Source of the DNA: Bacteroidales bacterium
GTDB taxonomy: Bacteria > Bacteroidota > Bacteroidia > Bacteroidales > P3
Length of the DNA: 64,000 nucleotides
NCBI GenBank assembly: GCA_017454015.1
Contig: JAFTDW010000008.1
Coordinates: forward strand, 27,756 to 91,755
Reading direction: 5' to 3'
Shown: in pieces, positions 34,221-45,241 of the stretch
How positions within the stretch are numbered: position 1 is the stretch's first letter
How the letters are laid out: the number at the start of each line of letters is the position of its first letter
Program-made: the position numbers and the translations under genes
Notes under the pieces: model-generated
Databases searched by the model: none
Seen by the model: the letters and a program-made list of their open reading frames with translations, nothing else
What the model was told of the DNA's origin: nothing

Positions 34221-35246
34221 TTACTCGGCAGCGGCTTTAAGTGCCTGCCGGATTTTGGTCTCTATCTCCTCGCAGAGCTCGGGGTTGTCCTTGAGGAGCT
34301 GCTTGACCCCGTCGCGGCCTTGCGCAAGACGGGTGTCACCGTAGCTGAACCACGAACCGCTCTTCTTTATCACGTCGGTATCCACGCCGAGGTCGATAAT
34401 CTCGCCTATCTTGGATATACCCTCGCCGAAGAGGAGGTCGAACTCGCATACACGGAACGGGGGAGCCACTTTGTTCTTCACCACCTTCACCTTGACGCGG
34501 TTGCCTATGTTCTGGTCGCCGTCCTTGATGGCTTGTATGCGGCGTATGTCGAGGCGCACGGAGCTGTAGAACTTGAGGGCGTTGCCGCCGGTAGTGGTCT
34601 CGGGGTTGCCAAAGAGCACACCTATCTTCTCGCGCAGCTGGTTGATGAAGATGCAGCAGCACTTGGTCTTGCTGATGGTGGCGGTGAGCTTGCGGAGTGC
34701 CTGGCTCATGAGACGCGCCTGGAGGCCTACCTTGCTGTCGCCCATCTCGCCGTCGATTTCCGACTTGGGGGTGAGGGCTGCAACAGAGTCGATGACTATG
34801 ATGTCGATGGCACCGCTGCGTATGAGGTTGTCGGCAATCTCAAGAGCCTGCTCGCCGTTGTCGGGCTGCGACACAAGGAGGTTGTCGATGTCTACGCCAA
34901 GGTTGCGGGCATAGACGGGGTCGAAAGCGTGCTCGGCGTCGATGAACGCTGCTATGCCGCCTTTTTGCTGGCACTCGGCGACGGCATGGATGGCCAGGGT
35001 GGTCTTACCCGACGACTCGGGACCGTAAATCTCGATGATACGGCCTTTGGGGAAACCGCCAACGCCAAGGGCGTTGTCGAGGCTTATGGAGCCGGTGGAT
35101 ATGACCTCAAGGTCCTCGGCGGGACGGTCGCCAAGTTTCATCACCGAGCCTTTGCCGTAGTTTTTCTCTATCTTGTCGATAGTGCTCTGTAAGATCTTCA
35201 GTTTTTCGAGTTTCGAAGCGTCGGTTTCGTTAATCTCTTTTGCCAT
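34221..35246 (-). CDS. recA: Recombinase RecA
   Basis: Strand-exchange ATPase and SOS co-protease. The product is 341 residues from ATG 35246 ([19 protein letters not shown]); the longer frame upstream crosses the promoter and is not coding. Motifs: Walker [10 protein letters not shown] (75-83), Walker B region [16 protein letters not shown], loop-2 [33 protein letters not shown]. The length is usual for Bacteroidota. No LexA box was recognised upstream. It is monocistronic. Confidence 0.98.
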   Translation of the reverse strand: MAKEINETDASKLEKLKILQSTIDKIEKNYGKGSVMKLGDRPAEDLEVISTGSISLDNALGVGGFPKGRIIEIYGPESSGKTTLAIHAVAECQQKGGIAAFIDAEHAFDPVYARNLGVDIDNLLVSQPDNGEQALEIADNLIRSGAIDIIVIDSVAALTPKSEIDGEMGDSKVGLQARLMSQALRKLTATISKTKCCCIFINQLREKIGVLFGNPETTTGGNALKFYSSVRLDIRRIQAIKDGDQNIGNRVKVKVVKNKVAPPFRVCEFDLLFGEGISKIGEIIDLGVDTDVIKKSGSWFSYGDTRLAQGRDGVKQLLKDNPELCEEIETKIRQALKAAAE

Positions 35247-35292
35247 GGTATTATGTGTTTTTGATATTGATTGCTGAACAATTATCTGAATG

Positions 35293-35300
35293 CAAAGATA
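35293..35300 (-). promoter_or_regulatory. recA -7 element
   Basis: TATCTTTG on the minus strand, flanked as CCGTATCTTTGC, about 45 nt upstream of the recA ATG. No TTTG is found 17-21 nt further upstream, so the upstream element is weak or absent. Confidence 0.6.
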
Positions 35301-35332
35301 CGGATTATTTTTGAGCTGACGGAAAAAAGTTA

Positions 35333-36253
35333 TCAAGAGTAGACCATTGCCGACGGCGGGGCCTGCGGAGCCGGTGTGCCGCCATGCAGCAGACAGGCGG
35401 TGTTGCGAAGTATCCGCACCTCATCGTAGAGGCCCGCGCTAAGGAAAGCGTCGAGCACATGGCGCCCGCCCTCCACTATGAGCGACTGTATGCCGCGTGC
35501 GTAGAGGTCGGCAAGGGCGTCGGCAGGTGTGGGGCTTTGCAGGTGTATCCAGTTGGGCGGCAGCGAGGGGATGCGCCCGCGGCGGTCGAGCAACACAGGC
35601 TGGGGGTTGTTGCCGCACCAGTGGCGCGCGGTGAGGCGCGGATGGTCGTCGAGGTATGTCTGGGAGCCTACAAGGATGGCGGCCTCCTCGGTACGCCAAC
35701 GGTGGTTGAGCAGGTTCTGCCACGGCGAGCTTATCCAGTAGGGGCGATAGTCGGGAGCCATGAAGCCGTCGGCACTCTCGGCCCATTTGAGGATTACATA
35801 CGGGCGGTGCTGCTCCATGAAAGTGAAGAAACGGCGGTTAAGATAACGCCCTTCGGCTTCGAGCAGATGGCGCACCACCTCGATACCCGCGGCCTCGAGC
35901 CTGTCAAAGCCCCTGCCCGCAACGAGCGGGTTGGGGTCGTCGTTGCAACACACCACACGCCCTATGCCACGCTCCACTATGAGGTCGGCGCAGGGCGGCG
36001 TCTTGCCATAGTGGGCGCAGGGTTCGAGGTTGACATATAGCGTGGCGCCCTCCACGCTCTCACGGCAACGCAGCAGGGCGTTGCGCTCGGCGTGGTTCTG
36101 ACCGTACTGCTGGTGGTAACCCTCGCTGACGATGCGCCCATCCTTGACCAACACACAGCCCACCATGGGGTTGGGACGCACCCGCCCCAGCCCGCAAGCT
36201 GCAAGCTGCAGGCATCGGCGCATATAGACGGTATGATCGACCGGTTGTGTCAT
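35333..36253 (-). CDS. ribD: Bifunctional riboflavin biosynthesis deaminase/reductase RibD
   Basis: Deaminates and then reduces the pyrimidine intermediate of riboflavin synthesis. The N-terminal deaminase domain has the zinc motif HAE (54-56) and [13 protein letters not shown] (C79, C88). The C-terminal reductase domain shows [32 protein letters not shown] and [13 protein letters not shown]. The 306 residues are shorter than the usual 350-370, mainly in the reductase C-terminus, which ends [11 protein letters not shown]. Reductase activity may still be intact. ribBA at 56985 supplies the first steps of the same pathway. No FMN riboswitch was recognised upstream. Confidence 0.93.
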   Translation of the reverse strand: MTQPVDHTVYMRRCLQLAACGLGRVRPNPMVGCVLVKDGRIVSEGYHQQYGQNHAERNALLRCRESVEGATLYVNLEPCAHYGKTPPCADLIVERGIGRVVCCNDDPNPLVAGRGFDRLEAAGIEVVRHLLEAEGRYLNRRFFTFMEQHRPYVILKWAESADGFMAPDYRPYWISSPWQNLLNHRWRTEEAAILVGSQTYLDDHPRLTARHWCGNNPQPVLLDRRGRIPSLPPNWIHLQSPTPADALADLYARGIQSLIVEGGRHVLDAFLSAGLYDEVRILRNTACLLHGGTPAPQAPPSAMVYS

Positions 36254-36261
36254 AAGATATT

Positions 36262-36297
36262 AAAAAGGGGGAGGCCTGTTGAAAGAGCCTCTCCCCT
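36262..36297 (-). terminator. eno terminator
   Basis: On the minus strand GGGGAGAGGC and GCCTCCCCC pair around TCTTTCAACAG and are followed by TTTTTA. It lies between the eno stop (36330) and the ribD start (36253). Confidence 0.8.
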
Positions 36298-36329
36298 ACC
36301 CTTTTACGGGAATCACATGAACAAAAATG

Positions 36330-37634
<1,305 letters not shown>

Positions 37635-37688
37635 TTATGTTTTGTTAATAGTTATTGGTTTCCGGCTGGATGTGGGGTTACAGATTAA

Positions 37689-37722
37689 GAGGAATGCTGG
37701 ATTGTCATATCCCGCATTCCTC
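37689..37722 (-). terminator. Terminator after rplQ (end of ribosomal cluster)
   Basis: GAGGAATGC and GCATTCCTC are perfect 9-nt arms. Inside, GGAT/ATCC extends the stem after a single mismatch. It sits 52 nt past the rplQ stop and 66 nt before eno, so it probably separates eno from the ribosomal transcript. The T-run is better on the plus side than on the minus side. Confidence 0.6.
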
Positions 37723-37774
37723 TCTTTATTATTTTGCAACTGATAAACGAAGTCAGCTACATGCAACTGCAACA

Positions 37775-38296
37775 TCACTCGGCGGCGGGAGCGGCTTCGG
37801 TCTCGGCCTTCACCTCAGCGGGCTGTGCCTCGACGGTCTGAGCTGTCTCTTCGGCGGGCTGTGCCTCGGCTTTCTTGCCACCACGGCCACGGCGTGTGGC
37901 GCGGGCTTTCTTTGCCTTGGGCTCCTTGAGCATGTTCTCGTTGTAGTCGACGAGCTCAATGATGCACATCTCGGAGTTGTCGCCATGACGAATGCCGGTC
38001 TTGAGGATGCGGGTGTAACCGCCCGGACGGGTGGCTATTTTCTGCGACACCTCGCGGAAAAGCTCGCTCACGGCCTCCTTGCTGTGAAGATAGCTGAAGA
38101 CTAAACGCCTGTTATGAGTGGAGTCGACTTTGGAGCGATTGATGATAGGCTCGACATACACGCGGAGAGCCTTGGCCTTGGCGAGGGTGGTCTCGATGCG
38201 TTTGTGCATGATGAGCGATGTCGCCATGTTGGAGAGCATGGCCACGCGGTGGGCGTGCGTTCTGGACAGATGATTTATTTTGCAACCGTGTCTCAT
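37775..38296 (-). CDS. rplQ: 50S ribosomal protein L17 with acidic C-terminal tail
   Basis: The core matches L17: [68 protein letters not shown]. At 173 residues it exceeds the usual 120-130. The extra part is a basic patch ([16 protein letters not shown]) then an Ala/Glu/Pro tail with near-repeats of EAQPAE. Such tails are common on this protein in the phylum. Last gene of the cluster, after rpoA. Confidence 0.97.
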   Translation of the reverse strand: MRHGCKINHLSRTHAHRVAMLSNMATSLIMHKRIETTLAKAKALRVYVEPIINRSKVDSTHNRRLVFSYLHSKEAVSELFREVSQKIATRPGGYTRILKTGIRHGDNSEMCIIELVDYNENMLKEPKAKKARATRRGRGGKKAEAQPAEETAQTVEAQPAEVKAETEAAPAAE

Positions 38297-38305
38297 TTCT
38301 TTACT

Positions 38306-39298
38306 TTATTCTTTATCTAGTTTATACTTCGAAATATTCATGCCGAACTCAAGGTTCTTGGAAGCCACAAGGTTCTCGAGCTCAGTGAGCGACTTCTTGC
38401 CGAAGTTGCGGAACTTGAGGAGGTCGGACTTGTTGTAGGCCACCAATTCACCGAGGGTCTCGACCTCAGCAGCCTTGAGGCAGTTGAGGGCGCGTACGGA
38501 GAGGTCCATATCGGTGAGCTTGGTCTTGAGCATCTGGCGGATGTGCATGGTGTTCTCGTCGAACTCTTCGGCCACGGGCTTGGACTCCACCTCAAGGGTG
38601 ATGCGCTCGTCGGAGAAGAGCATGAAATGCTGTATGAGGATAGCAGCAGCCTCTTTGAGAGCTTCCTTGGGATGGATGGACCCGTCGGTCTGGATGTCGA
38701 AGGTGAGTTTCTCAAAGTCGGTCTTCTGCTCAACGCGGTAGTCGGAAACCTCGTACTGCACGTTCTTGATGGGGGTATGGATAGAGTCGATAGCTATGAC
38801 ACCAATGGGGTCGGTGGCTTTCTTGTTCTCCTCGGAGGGGACATAGCCGCGGCCTTTCTCGATGGTGAGCTCTATCTTGAGGTTTACCGACGATTCCATG
38901 TGGCATATCTCCACTTCGGGGTTGAGCACCTGGAAACCGTTGAGGTAGTTGTTGAGGTCGCCGGCCTTGAAGGTGGTCTGCCCATTGATGGTGAACGACA
39001 CTTTCTCGTTGGTGGCATCCTCAATCTGGCGGCGGAAACGCACCTGCTTGAGGTTGAGAATAATGTCGGTCATATCCTCAACGACCCCCGGTATGGAGGC
39101 AAACTCGTGCTCCACACCGTCGATACGGACCGAGGTGATGGCAAAACCCTCAAGGGAGGAGAGAAGCACACGCCTCAGGGCGTTGCCAATAGTCATACCA
39201 TAACCGTGCTCCAACGGGCGGAACTCGAAAACTCCACGGAAGTCATCGGCTTCGAGCATGACAACCTTGTCGGGTTTTTGAAAAGCTAATATTGACAT
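38306..39298 (-). CDS. rpoA: RNA polymerase alpha subunit
   Basis: The protein is 330 residues from ATG 39298, the start matching the conserved [17 protein letters not shown]. The N-terminal assembly domain carries [28 protein letters not shown]. The C-terminal domain (about 260-320) has [21 protein letters not shown] and [16 protein letters not shown], the helix-hairpin-helix that contacts UP elements and regulators. A longer frame upstream (11 residues) is not conserved. It follows rpsD, as in the alpha operon of most bacteria. Confidence 0.98.
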   Translation of the reverse strand: MSILAFQKPDKVVMLEADDFRGVFEFRPLEHGYGMTIGNALRRVLLSSLEGFAITSVRIDGVEHEFASIPGVVEDMTDIILNLKQVRFRRQIEDATNEKVSFTINGQTTFKAGDLNNYLNGFQVLNPEVEICHMESSVNLKIELTIEKGRGYVPSEENKKATDPIGVIAIDSIHTPIKNVQYEVSDYRVEQKTDFEKLTFDIQTDGSIHPKEALKEAAAILIQHFMLFSDERITLEVESKPVAEEFDENTMHIRQMLKTKLTDMDLSVRALNCLKAAEVETLGELVAYNKSDLLKFRNFGKKSLTELENLVASKNLEFGMNISKYKLDKE

Positions 39299-39361
39299 TT
39301 TTTTCCTTTCTTGTTCTATATGGAAATTCACGCTTGTGATGACCTCTGGTGGTTCATCCTA

Positions 39362-39967
39362 CTACTTCGAGTAGAGCTCGACGATGAGCTGTTCATTGAT
39401 ATTCTCGGGTATGTCGGTACGCTGCGGGTAGTTCATGAAACGGCCCTGCATGAGGTTCTCGTCCCACTCAAGCCACGGGTAGGTGGTGCCGCGAGAGGCG
39501 AGGGAGTTGACAATGACCTCAAGCGACTTGCTGCGCTCGCGTACGGAGACTATGTCGTTCTCACGGAGTGTGTAGGACGGCACATTGACCACGTTGCCGT
39601 TGACGGCGATGTGGCAGTGGCTGACGAGCTGGCGGGCCTGAGCGCGGCTGCGGGCTATGCCGAGGCGATAGACCACATTGTCCAGACGGGCCTCTATGAG
39701 CTGCAGAAGCACCTCACCAGTAACACCACCGCGACGCGAAGCCTCAGCGTAGAGCTTGCGGAACTGGCGTTCGAGGATGCCGTATGTATATTTGGCTTTT
39801 TGTTTCTCTTGGAGCTGTTTGCTATACTCCGACTGTTTGCCACGACGCTTGTTGGGACCGTGCATACCGGGAGCATACTGCTTGCGCTCATAGGACTTGT
39901 CGGGACCGTATATGGGGTCGTGGAATTTTCTTGCTATCTTGGTTTTAGGACCTGTATATCTTGCCAT
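39362..39967 (-). CDS. rpsD: 30S ribosomal protein S4
   Basis: Primary 16S-binding assembly protein of 201 residues: [56 protein letters not shown], and the S4 domain [30 protein letters not shown]. There are no zinc cysteines at the N-terminus. The gap from rpsK is 83 nt and contains an AACTCAAAACTCAAAATTC spacer; in some bacteria S4 regulates this operon, but I cannot define a target here. Confidence 0.98.
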   Translation of the reverse strand: MARYTGPKTKIARKFHDPIYGPDKSYERKQYAPGMHGPNKRRGKQSEYSKQLQEKQKAKYTYGILERQFRKLYAEASRRGGVTGEVLLQLIEARLDNVVYRLGIARSRAQARQLVSHCHIAVNGNVVNVPSYTLRENDIVSVRERSKSLEVIVNSLASRGTTYPWLEWDENLMQGRFMNYPQRTDIPENINEQLIVELYSK

Positions 39968-40002
39968 GATGATCTGATTTTAGCGAATTGTGGTTAGTGA
40001 AT

Positions 40003-40047
40003 AGTGAAAAAGCTTCAGAACTCAAAACTCAAAATTCATAATTAGTA
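40003..40047 (-). repeat. GAGTTTTGAGTT-type spacer between rpsK and rpsD
   Basis: The coding strand reads AATTATGAATTTTGAG, TTTTGAGTTCTGAAGC. It belongs to the same low-complexity class as the spacers at 43950, 45150 and 50241. Confidence 0.5.
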
Positions 40048-40050
40048 ACA

Positions 40051-40440
40051 TTATACTCTGCGTCTCTTAGGCGGGCGGCAGCCGTTATGAGGCAGCGGGG
40101 TGATATCGACGATTTCGGTAACCTCGATACCGCAGCCGTTGATAGCTCTGATGGCGGATTCGCGACCGGAGCCAGGTCCTTTAACAAACACTTTGACTTT
40201 GCGTAGGCCCAAATCATAAGCAACTTTGCCGCAATCTTCCGCAGCCATCTGAGCGGCATACGGAGTGTTTTTCTTCGATCCGCGGAAGCCCATTTTTCCT
40301 GCAGACGACCAAGAAATCACTTGACCGGCGTTGTTTGTCAACGTTACGATGACATTGTTGAAGGATGCAAAGATGCATGCCCTTCCTTGCGGTTCAACTT
40401 TTACGACCCTCTTTTTGGTCGGTTTAGAAGTTTTTGCCAT
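40051..40440 (-). CDS. rpsK: 30S ribosomal protein S11
   Basis: The 129 residues have the S11 pattern [57 protein letters not shown] and the tail [19 protein letters not shown]11 forms the platform near the Shine-Dalgarno duplex. In Bacteroidota its neighbourhood is part of the mechanism that sequesters the anti-Shine-Dalgarno, which agrees with the lack of SD sites in this window. Confidence 0.98.
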   Translation of the reverse strand: MAKTSKPTKKRVVKVEPQGRACIFASFNNVIVTLTNNAGQVISWSSAGKMGFRGSKKNTPYAAQMAAEDCGKVAYDLGLRKVKVFVKGPGSGRESAIRAINGCGIEVTEIVDITPLPHNGCRPPKRRRV

Positions 40441-40516
40441 AATTAATTCTTGCTTGATTCTACATTTTACCGCCGCTGTTGTCGGTCGGCGGGCAGCTCA
40501 CGAGTGCGCTATTGAC

Positions 40517-40894
40517 TTACTTCGTGGCTTTCTTCTTGTTAGCGATAGTTTTCTTCTTACCCTTACGAGTACGGGCGTTGTTCTTGGTGCTCTGGCCACG
40601 GAGGGGCAGACCCAGACGGTGACGAATGCCGCGGTAGCAACCGATGTCCATCAGTCGCTTGATGTTCATTTGCACTTCAGACCTCAATGCACCTTCGACC
40701 TTGTAGTCGTCGTTGATAATGGTACGGAGTGCGTTCTGCTCGTCGTCGGTCCAGTCTTGCACCTTTTTGTTCTCGTCGATGCCGGCTTTAGCCAGAATCT
40801 CGGAGGCCAGGCTGCGGCCTATACCATAGATATAGGTAAGTCCGATAACCCCGCGCTTGTTTTTGGGTAAGTCGATACCTGCAATTCTTGCCAT
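40517..40894 (-). CDS. rpsM: 30S ribosomal protein S13
   Basis: Head protein contacting tRNA and the B1 bridges. It has 125 residues: [79 protein letters not shown]. It starts 19 nt after the rpmJ stop. Confidence 0.98.
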   Translation of the reverse strand: MARIAGIDLPKNKRGVIGLTYIYGIGRSLASEILAKAGIDENKKVQDWTDDEQNALRTIINDDYKVEGALRSEVQMNIKRLMDIGCYRGIRHRLGLPLRGQSTKNNARTRKGKKKTIANKKKATK

Positions 40895-40913
40895 AGATTC
40901 TTTCTATTATTGA

Positions 40914-41030
40914 TTAACCTTGTCTTTGTTTGAACTTGGGATTTTTTTTGTTGATGACATAGACCACCCCTTTGCGGCGAACCACCTTGCACTCGGGGGA
41001 TCTTTTCTTTACAGAGACTCTTACTTTCAT
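40914..41030 (-). CDS. rpmJ: 50S ribosomal protein L36, zinc-free form
   Basis: A 38-residue protein: [19 protein letters not shown], then [19 protein letters not shown]. Of the four zinc ligands in the C+ form of L36 only one Cys remains (C14); the others are replaced by Ser, Asn and Phe. This C-minus form is typical of the phylum. Located between infA and rpsM. Confidence 0.97.
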   Translation of the reverse strand: MKVRVSVKKRSPECKVVRRKGVVYVINKKNPKFKQRQG

Positions 41031-41055
41031 TGTTTTGTATCTTTATTTTGTTATT

Positions 41056-41274
41056 TTACTTGTGTCGGTAGGTGATACGGCCTTTGGTAAGGTCGTAGGG
41101 GGACATCTCAATCTGCACCCTGTCGCCAGGCAGTATCTTGATGTAGTGGAGGCGCATCTTGCCCGAGATATGGGCTATGATTTGATGGCCGTTTTCGAGT
41201 TCGACACGGAACATAGCGTTGCCGAGCGACTCTACCACTGTTCCATCGAGTTGTATTGATGCCTGTTTTGACAT
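41056..41274 (-). CDS. infA: Translation initiation factor IF-1
   Basis: The 72-residue single OB-fold protein: [67 protein letters not shown]. It binds the A site during initiation with IF-2 and IF-3. It lies between map and rpmJ. Confidence 0.98.
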   Translation of the reverse strand: MSKQASIQLDGTVVESLGNAMFRVELENGHQIIAHISGKMRLHYIKILPGDRVQIEMSPYDLTKGRITYRHK

Positions 41275-41307
41275 ATAAGATGATTGGTGATTGGTTAAGA
41301 TAGATGT

Positions 41308-42081
41308 TTAGCTTGCTTTTTCGATATAGTCGAATGTCGACAGTATGTCGGGGCCGTTGGGGCCTATGGCCACAGTGTGCTCGAAGTGCGCCGCGGGCTT
41401 GCCGTCCTTGGTGCGGCAAGTCCAGCCGTCCTCTTTGGAGAACTTGACATTCTTGGAGCCTGCATTGACCATGGGTTCGACGGCTATTACCATGCCTTCC
41501 TTGAGCAGCGGGCCGGTACCCGGTGTGCCGTAGTTGGGCACATTGGGCGACTCGTGCATCTTGAAGCCCACGCCGTGGCCGCAAAGTTCGCGGACCACCG
41601 AGTAGCCGTTTTTCTCGCAATGCATCTGCACGGCATGGCTTATGTCGCCGACTCGGTTGCCCTGACGGCAACGCTCCAAGCCGAGGTAGAGGGCCTCGCG
41701 CGTCACTTTCATGAGACGCTGTTTCTCGGGCGACACCTCGCCTACGGCAAAGGTGTAGGCCGAATCGCCCACATAGCCGTTGAGGCCTATCACGCAGTCG
41801 AGCGACACTATGTCGCCCTCGTTGAGGAAGACGTTCTCGCTGGGTATGCCGTGAACCACGACATCGTTGACCGATATGCAAAGCGCGGCGGGGAACCCTT
41901 CGTAACCCTTGCAGAGTGGCACACCGCCATTGTCGCGGATGAACTGCTCACCGATATGGTCGAGATAGGCGGTAGTGATACCCGGACGCACATGACGCCC
42001 CACCTCAGCGAGGGTCATCCCCACGAGGCGGGCGCTCTTGCGTATGAGCTCTATCTCTTCCTTTGTCTTGAGCTGGATCAT
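41308..42081 (-). CDS. map: Type I methionine aminopeptidase
   Basis: Removes N-terminal Met from nascent proteins. The product is 257 residues from ATG 42081 (MIQLKTKEEIELIRKSARL); frame upstream of that overlaps secY. Metal-binding motifs: VVHGIPSE (His), VSLDCVIGLNGYVGDSAYTFAVG (two Asp), RELCGHGVGFKMHESPNVPNYG (His), MVIAVEPMVN (Glu) and HFEHTVAIG (Glu). No N-terminal zinc finger. The secY-map-infA order is the usual one. Confidence 0.97.
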   Translation of the reverse strand: MIQLKTKEEIELIRKSARLVGMTLAEVGRHVRPGITTAYLDHIGEQFIRDNGGVPLCKGYEGFPAALCISVNDVVVHGIPSENVFLNEGDIVSLDCVIGLNGYVGDSAYTFAVGEVSPEKQRLMKVTREALYLGLERCRQGNRVGDISHAVQMHCEKNGYSVVRELCGHGVGFKMHESPNVPNYGTPGTGPLLKEGMVIAVEPMVNAGSKNVKFSKEDGWTCRTKDGKPAAHFEHTVAIGPNGPDILSTFDYIEKAS

Positions 42082-42097
42082 CTTTGATAATGCTCTG

Positions 42098-43456
42098 TTA
42101 GGCTTGTATCGACATTGATGTACGGCCTTTGATACGCCCGGTCTTGGTGAGACCGTCATAGTGGCGCATAAGGAGGTGGCTCTCTATCTGCTGCAGCGTG
42201 TCGAGGATGACACCCACAAGGATGAGGAGCGACGTGCCGCCGTAGAACTGTGCGAACTGAGAGTTGACGTTAAACAGCCTCACCAAAGCGGGGAGGATGG
42301 CGACTATAGCGAGGAAGAAGGAACCGGGGAGGGTGATCTTGGAGAGAATCTCCTCAAGGTACTCGGCAGTCTTCTTTCCGGGTTTCACGCCAGGGATAAA
42401 GCCGCCATTCTTCTTCATGTCGTCAGCCATCTGGTTGGGGTTGATGGCGATGGCAGTGTAGAAATAGGTGAAGAGGATTACAAGAATGGCAAACACGAGG
42501 TTGTACCAAAAGCCGTCCATGTTGGAGAAAGCTATGGCAAACTTCGAGGAGCCGCTGTTTCTGAAACCCATGACAGTGATAGGGATGAACATGATGGCCT
42601 GGGCAAAGATGATGGGCATGACGCCTGCAGCGTTGACCTTGATGGGGATGTACTGACGAACACCACCATACTGCTTGTTGCCCACAATGCGCTTGGCATA
42701 CTGCACGGGTATACGGCGTGTGCCCTGCACAAGGAGTATGACCAGCAGGATGACCACCATGAGAACCACCAGCTCAAAGAGGAACATGACCATGCCGCCA
42801 CCCTCGGAGAGACGCGAAGCGAACTCTGCCGACAGTGCGAAAGGCAGACGGGCGATGATACCCACCATGATGAGCAGCGAGATGCCGTTGCCCACGCCGT
42901 TCTCGGTGATGCGCTCGCCGAGCCACATGACAAAGAGTGTGCCGCAAATCAGTATGACGATACTGGAAAACCAGAAGAATGTACCCGGGTTGCTTCCGTC
43001 AAACGGATAGATAGCGGTGGGCGTGGCACCGAGCTGATACATCATGTTGGTGATGTAGGCGGGAGCCTGGAAACCCGTGACCACTACGGTAAGCAGACGG
43101 GTAATCTGGTTCAACTTGCGACGGCCGCTCTCGCCATCGCGCTGCATCTTCTGGAAGTAGGGCACTACCATCATGAGCAGCTGGATAACGATGGACGCCG
43201 TGATGTAAGGCATGATGCCCAACGCAAAGACGGAGGCATTCGAGAAGGCGCCGCCCGAGAACATGTTGAGCAGTCCCATCAGGTCGCCTTTGTTACCTTG
43301 GCTGCGGAGGCCTTCAAGCTGCGAGGGGTCAACACCAGGGAGCACTACATAGGAGCCTATGCGGTATATCAGCACAAGGCCCAGCGTGTAGAGTATCCTT
43401 TTGCGCAGATCCTCTATCGACCAGATGTTTTTGAGTGTCTGTATAAATCTCTTCAT
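42098..43456 (-). CDS. secY: Preprotein translocase subunit SecY
   Basis: Central pore of the Sec translocon, exporting among others the lipoproteins and T9SS cargo of this window. The 452 residues contain ten hydrophobic helices. SecY landmarks are YRIGSYVVLPGVDPS, LGIMPYITASIVIQLL, RRIPVQYAKR and NPNQMADDMKKNGGFIPGVKPGKKTAEYL. The start lies 8 nt after rplO; the end is 16 nt before the map start. Confidence 0.97.
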   Translation of the reverse strand: MKRFIQTLKNIWSIEDLRKRILYTLGLVLIYRIGSYVVLPGVDPSQLEGLRSQGNKGDLMGLLNMFSGGAFSNASVFALGIMPYITASIVIQLLMMVVPYFQKMQRDGESGRRKLNQITRLLTVVVTGFQAPAYITNMMYQLGATPTAIYPFDGSNPGTFFWFSSIVILICGTLFVMWLGERITENGVGNGISLLIMVGIIARLPFALSAEFASRLSEGGGMVMFLFELVVLMVVILLVILLVQGTRRIPVQYAKRIVGNKQYGGVRQYIPIKVNAAGVMPIIFAQAIMFIPITVMGFRNSGSSKFAIAFSNMDGFWYNLVFAILVILFTYFYTAIAINPNQMADDMKKNGGFIPGVKPGKKTAEYLEEILSKITLPGSFFLAIVAILPALVRLFNVNSQFAQFYGGTSLLILVGVILDTLQQIESHLLMRHYDGLTKTGRIKGRTSMSIQA

Positions 43457-43464
43457 CTTGAAAA

Positions 43465-43938
43465 TTATTCTTCTTTCTTACCGTTGACAGTTTCGATGAC
43501 GATGGCCTTGCCACCCTTACCCTCGATGGCAGCCTTGGCTGTTGCCGAGAAGGCGTGGGCTGTGACGTTGAGAGCCCTGTCGAGCTCTCCTCTGCCAAGG
43601 ATCTTGATCCTGTCCTTAGAAGAAATCAGACCGTTCTGCTTGAACACATCGATGTTGAACTCGGTGATGCCTTTGGCCTCGGCGAGGCTGGTAAGGGTAT
43701 CAATGTTGATGCCGACATACTCGATACGGTTCATGTTCTTGAAGCCGAACTTGGGCAGACGACGGTAGATAGGCATCTGGCCGCCTTCGAAGCCCACTTT
43801 CTGATGGTAGCCGGAGCGAGCCTTGGCGCCCTTGTTACCGCGTGTGGAGGTGCCGCCCTTGCCGGAACCAGCACCACGTCCGATACGCTTGGAATGTTTT
43901 ATCGACCCTTCGGCCGGTTTTAGACTATTTAGATTCAT
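43465..43938 (-). CDS. rplO: 50S ribosomal protein L15
   Basis: The 157 residues: MNLNSLKPAEGSIKHSKRIGRGAGSGKG, TSTRGNKGAKARSGYHQKVGFEGGQMP, RLPKFGFKN, with the C-terminal KIVIETVNGKKEE-like end. A late-assembly 23S-binding protein with the typical glycine-rich N-terminal arm. Confidence 0.97.
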   Translation of the reverse strand: MNLNSLKPAEGSIKHSKRIGRGAGSGKGGTSTRGNKGAKARSGYHQKVGFEGGQMPIYRRLPKFGFKNMNRIEYVGINIDTLTSLAEAKGITEFNIDVFKQNGLISSKDRIKILGRGELDRALNVTAHAFSATAKAAIEGKGGKAIVIETVNGKKEE

Positions 43939-43949
43939 GATGATTTATT

Positions 43950-44035
43950 TTTTAAGTTCTAAGTTTTAAGCTCTAAGTTCTGTGCTTGCCGCCGCACTCT
44001 GTGCAGAGCCTGGCACCACAGGCTTGTCGCTTATA
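43950..44035 (-). repeat. Low-complexity spacer with hairpins between rpmD and rplO
   Basis: The 105-nt gap is unusually long for this cluster. The coding strand has AACTTAGAGCTTAAAACTTAGAACTT on one side and AGTTATAAGCGACAAGCC on the other. Between them lies CTCTGCACAGAG, a perfect 12-nt palindrome. Confidence 0.45.
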
Positions 44036-44043
44036 ACTATTAT

Positions 44044-44229
44044 TTAGACTTCCTCAACGGTGATAAGGTGTTTTACCTTCTCTATCATGCCGAGAATCTG
44101 AGGGGTGGCCTTGACCTCACGCTCGTGGTTAATGCGGTGAAGACCGAGGGTCGCCATAGTGAGCTTCTGGCGCTTGGGGTGACCTATGGTGCTCCTGACT
44201 TGTTTGATTTTTAATGTCTTTTCTGCCAT
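44044..44229 (-). CDS. rpmD: 50S ribosomal protein L30
   Basis: The 61 residues from ATG 44229: MAEKTLKIKQVRSTIGHPKRQ, TMATLGLHRINHEREV, ILGMIEKVKHLITVEEV. The frame is open further upstream inside rpsE, but the conserved KIKQVRS fixes the start. It lies 17 nt after rpsE. Confidence 0.97.
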   Translation of the reverse strand: MAEKTLKIKQVRSTIGHPKRQKLTMATLGLHRINHEREVKATPQILGMIEKVKHLITVEEV

Positions 44230-44246
44230 GATAAATCCTCCGATTA

Positions 44247-44765
44247 TTAACCGTTGAACACTTTGTCGAGACTGATGCCGCGCAACTGGGCAACCTTGCA
44301 GGGGTCTTTCATTTTCTGCAGGGCTATGATGGTAGCCTTGACCACGCTGTGGGGGTTCGAGGAGCCCTTGCACTTGGCGAGCACGTCCTTCACACCCACG
44401 CTCTCGAGCACGGCGCGCATGGCACCGCCGGCGATGACACCGGTACCGGGGGCGGCGGGTTTGAGGAACACCTGGGCGCCGCTGTACTTGGCGGTCTGCT
44501 CATGGGGTATGGTGCCCTTCAGGACGGGAATCTTATAGAGGGTCTTCTTGGCATCCTCTATGCCCTTGTTGACTGCCGCCTGGACTTCCTTGGCTTTGCC
44601 GAGACCGTAACCCACGGTGCCGTTCTCGTCGCCAACGACGACTATTGCGGAAAAACTAAACGTGCGACCGCCCTTTGTAACCTTGGTTACACGGTTGATG
44701 GCCACGGTGCGATCCTTAACATCGATATCGCTCGATTTTACTCTGTTTATGTTTACTTCTGCCAT
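44247..44765 (-). CDS. rpsE: 30S ribosomal protein S5
   Basis: The 172 residues: [87 protein letters not shown]. It contains the double-stranded RNA-binding and C-terminal S5 domains and takes part in decoding accuracy and helicase activity at the mRNA entry. Confidence 0.98.
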   Translation of the reverse strand: MAEVNINRVKSSDIDVKDRTVAINRVTKVTKGGRTFSFSAIVVVGDENGTVGYGLGKAKEVQAAVNKGIEDAKKTLYKIPVLKGTIPHEQTAKYSGAQVFLKPAAPGTGVIAGGAMRAVLESVGVKDVLAKCKGSSNPHSVVKATIIALQKMKDPCKVAQLRGISLDKVFNG

Positions 44766-44774
44766 GACTATTAC

Positions 44775-45128
44775 TTAGAATTTTAATCCACCTTCTCTTG
44801 CACCATCGGCCAGCGATTTGACGCGACCATGATAGAGGTAGCCGTTACGGTCGAAGACCACACTATTGATACCTGCTGCGAGAGAGCGCTCGGCCAGAGC
44901 CTTGCCAACTTTCGCTGCCACCTCGGTCTTTGTGCCCGATTTGTCGAAACCTTTCTCGAGAGAAGAGGCGGCTATAAGGGTGTTGCCCTTCACATCATCG
45001 ATGACCTGTGCATAGATCTCCTTGTTGCTTCTGAAGACCGAAAGCCGAGGTCTCTCTGCCGTACCGCTTATTTTATGGCGGATGCGGAATTTAATCTTTT
45101 TTCTTCTTATATCTTTCTTTGTTGCCAT
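44775..45128 (-). CDS. rplR: 50S ribosomal protein L18
   Basis: 5S rRNA-binding protein of 117 residues: [84 protein letters not shown]. It overlaps nothing; 9 nt before rpsE. Confidence 0.98.
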   Translation of the reverse strand: MATKKDIRRKKIKFRIRHKISGTAERPRLSVFRSNKEIYAQVIDDVKGNTLIAASSLEKGFDKSGTKTEVAAKVGKALAERSLAAGINSVVFDRNGYLYHGRVKSLADGAREGGLKF

Positions 45129-45149
45129 GATATCTTTTTTTATTTTTTG

Positions 45150-45232
45150 GTTTCAAGTTTCAAGTTCTAAGTGGCTACTACATTGTATATATGCTGTGCA
45201 ACACTGATGTCTTATAACTCAAAACTCACCAC
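45150..45232 (-). repeat. Low-complexity spacer between rplF and rplR
   Basis: The 113-nt gap contains GTTTCAAGTTTCAAGTTC on one side and ACTCAAAACTCACCACTTG on the other (plus strand). The two are imperfect inverted copies (AAGTTCTAAGTGG against CTTATAACT...CCACTT). Confidence 0.45.
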
Positions 45233-45241
45233 TTGTTTTTG

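Noticed and set aside
35247-35336. Longer RecA N-terminus (30 extra residues)
   Set aside because: That stretch contains the -7 element and the sequence between ribD and recA; conserved RecA sequence begins at MAKEINETD.
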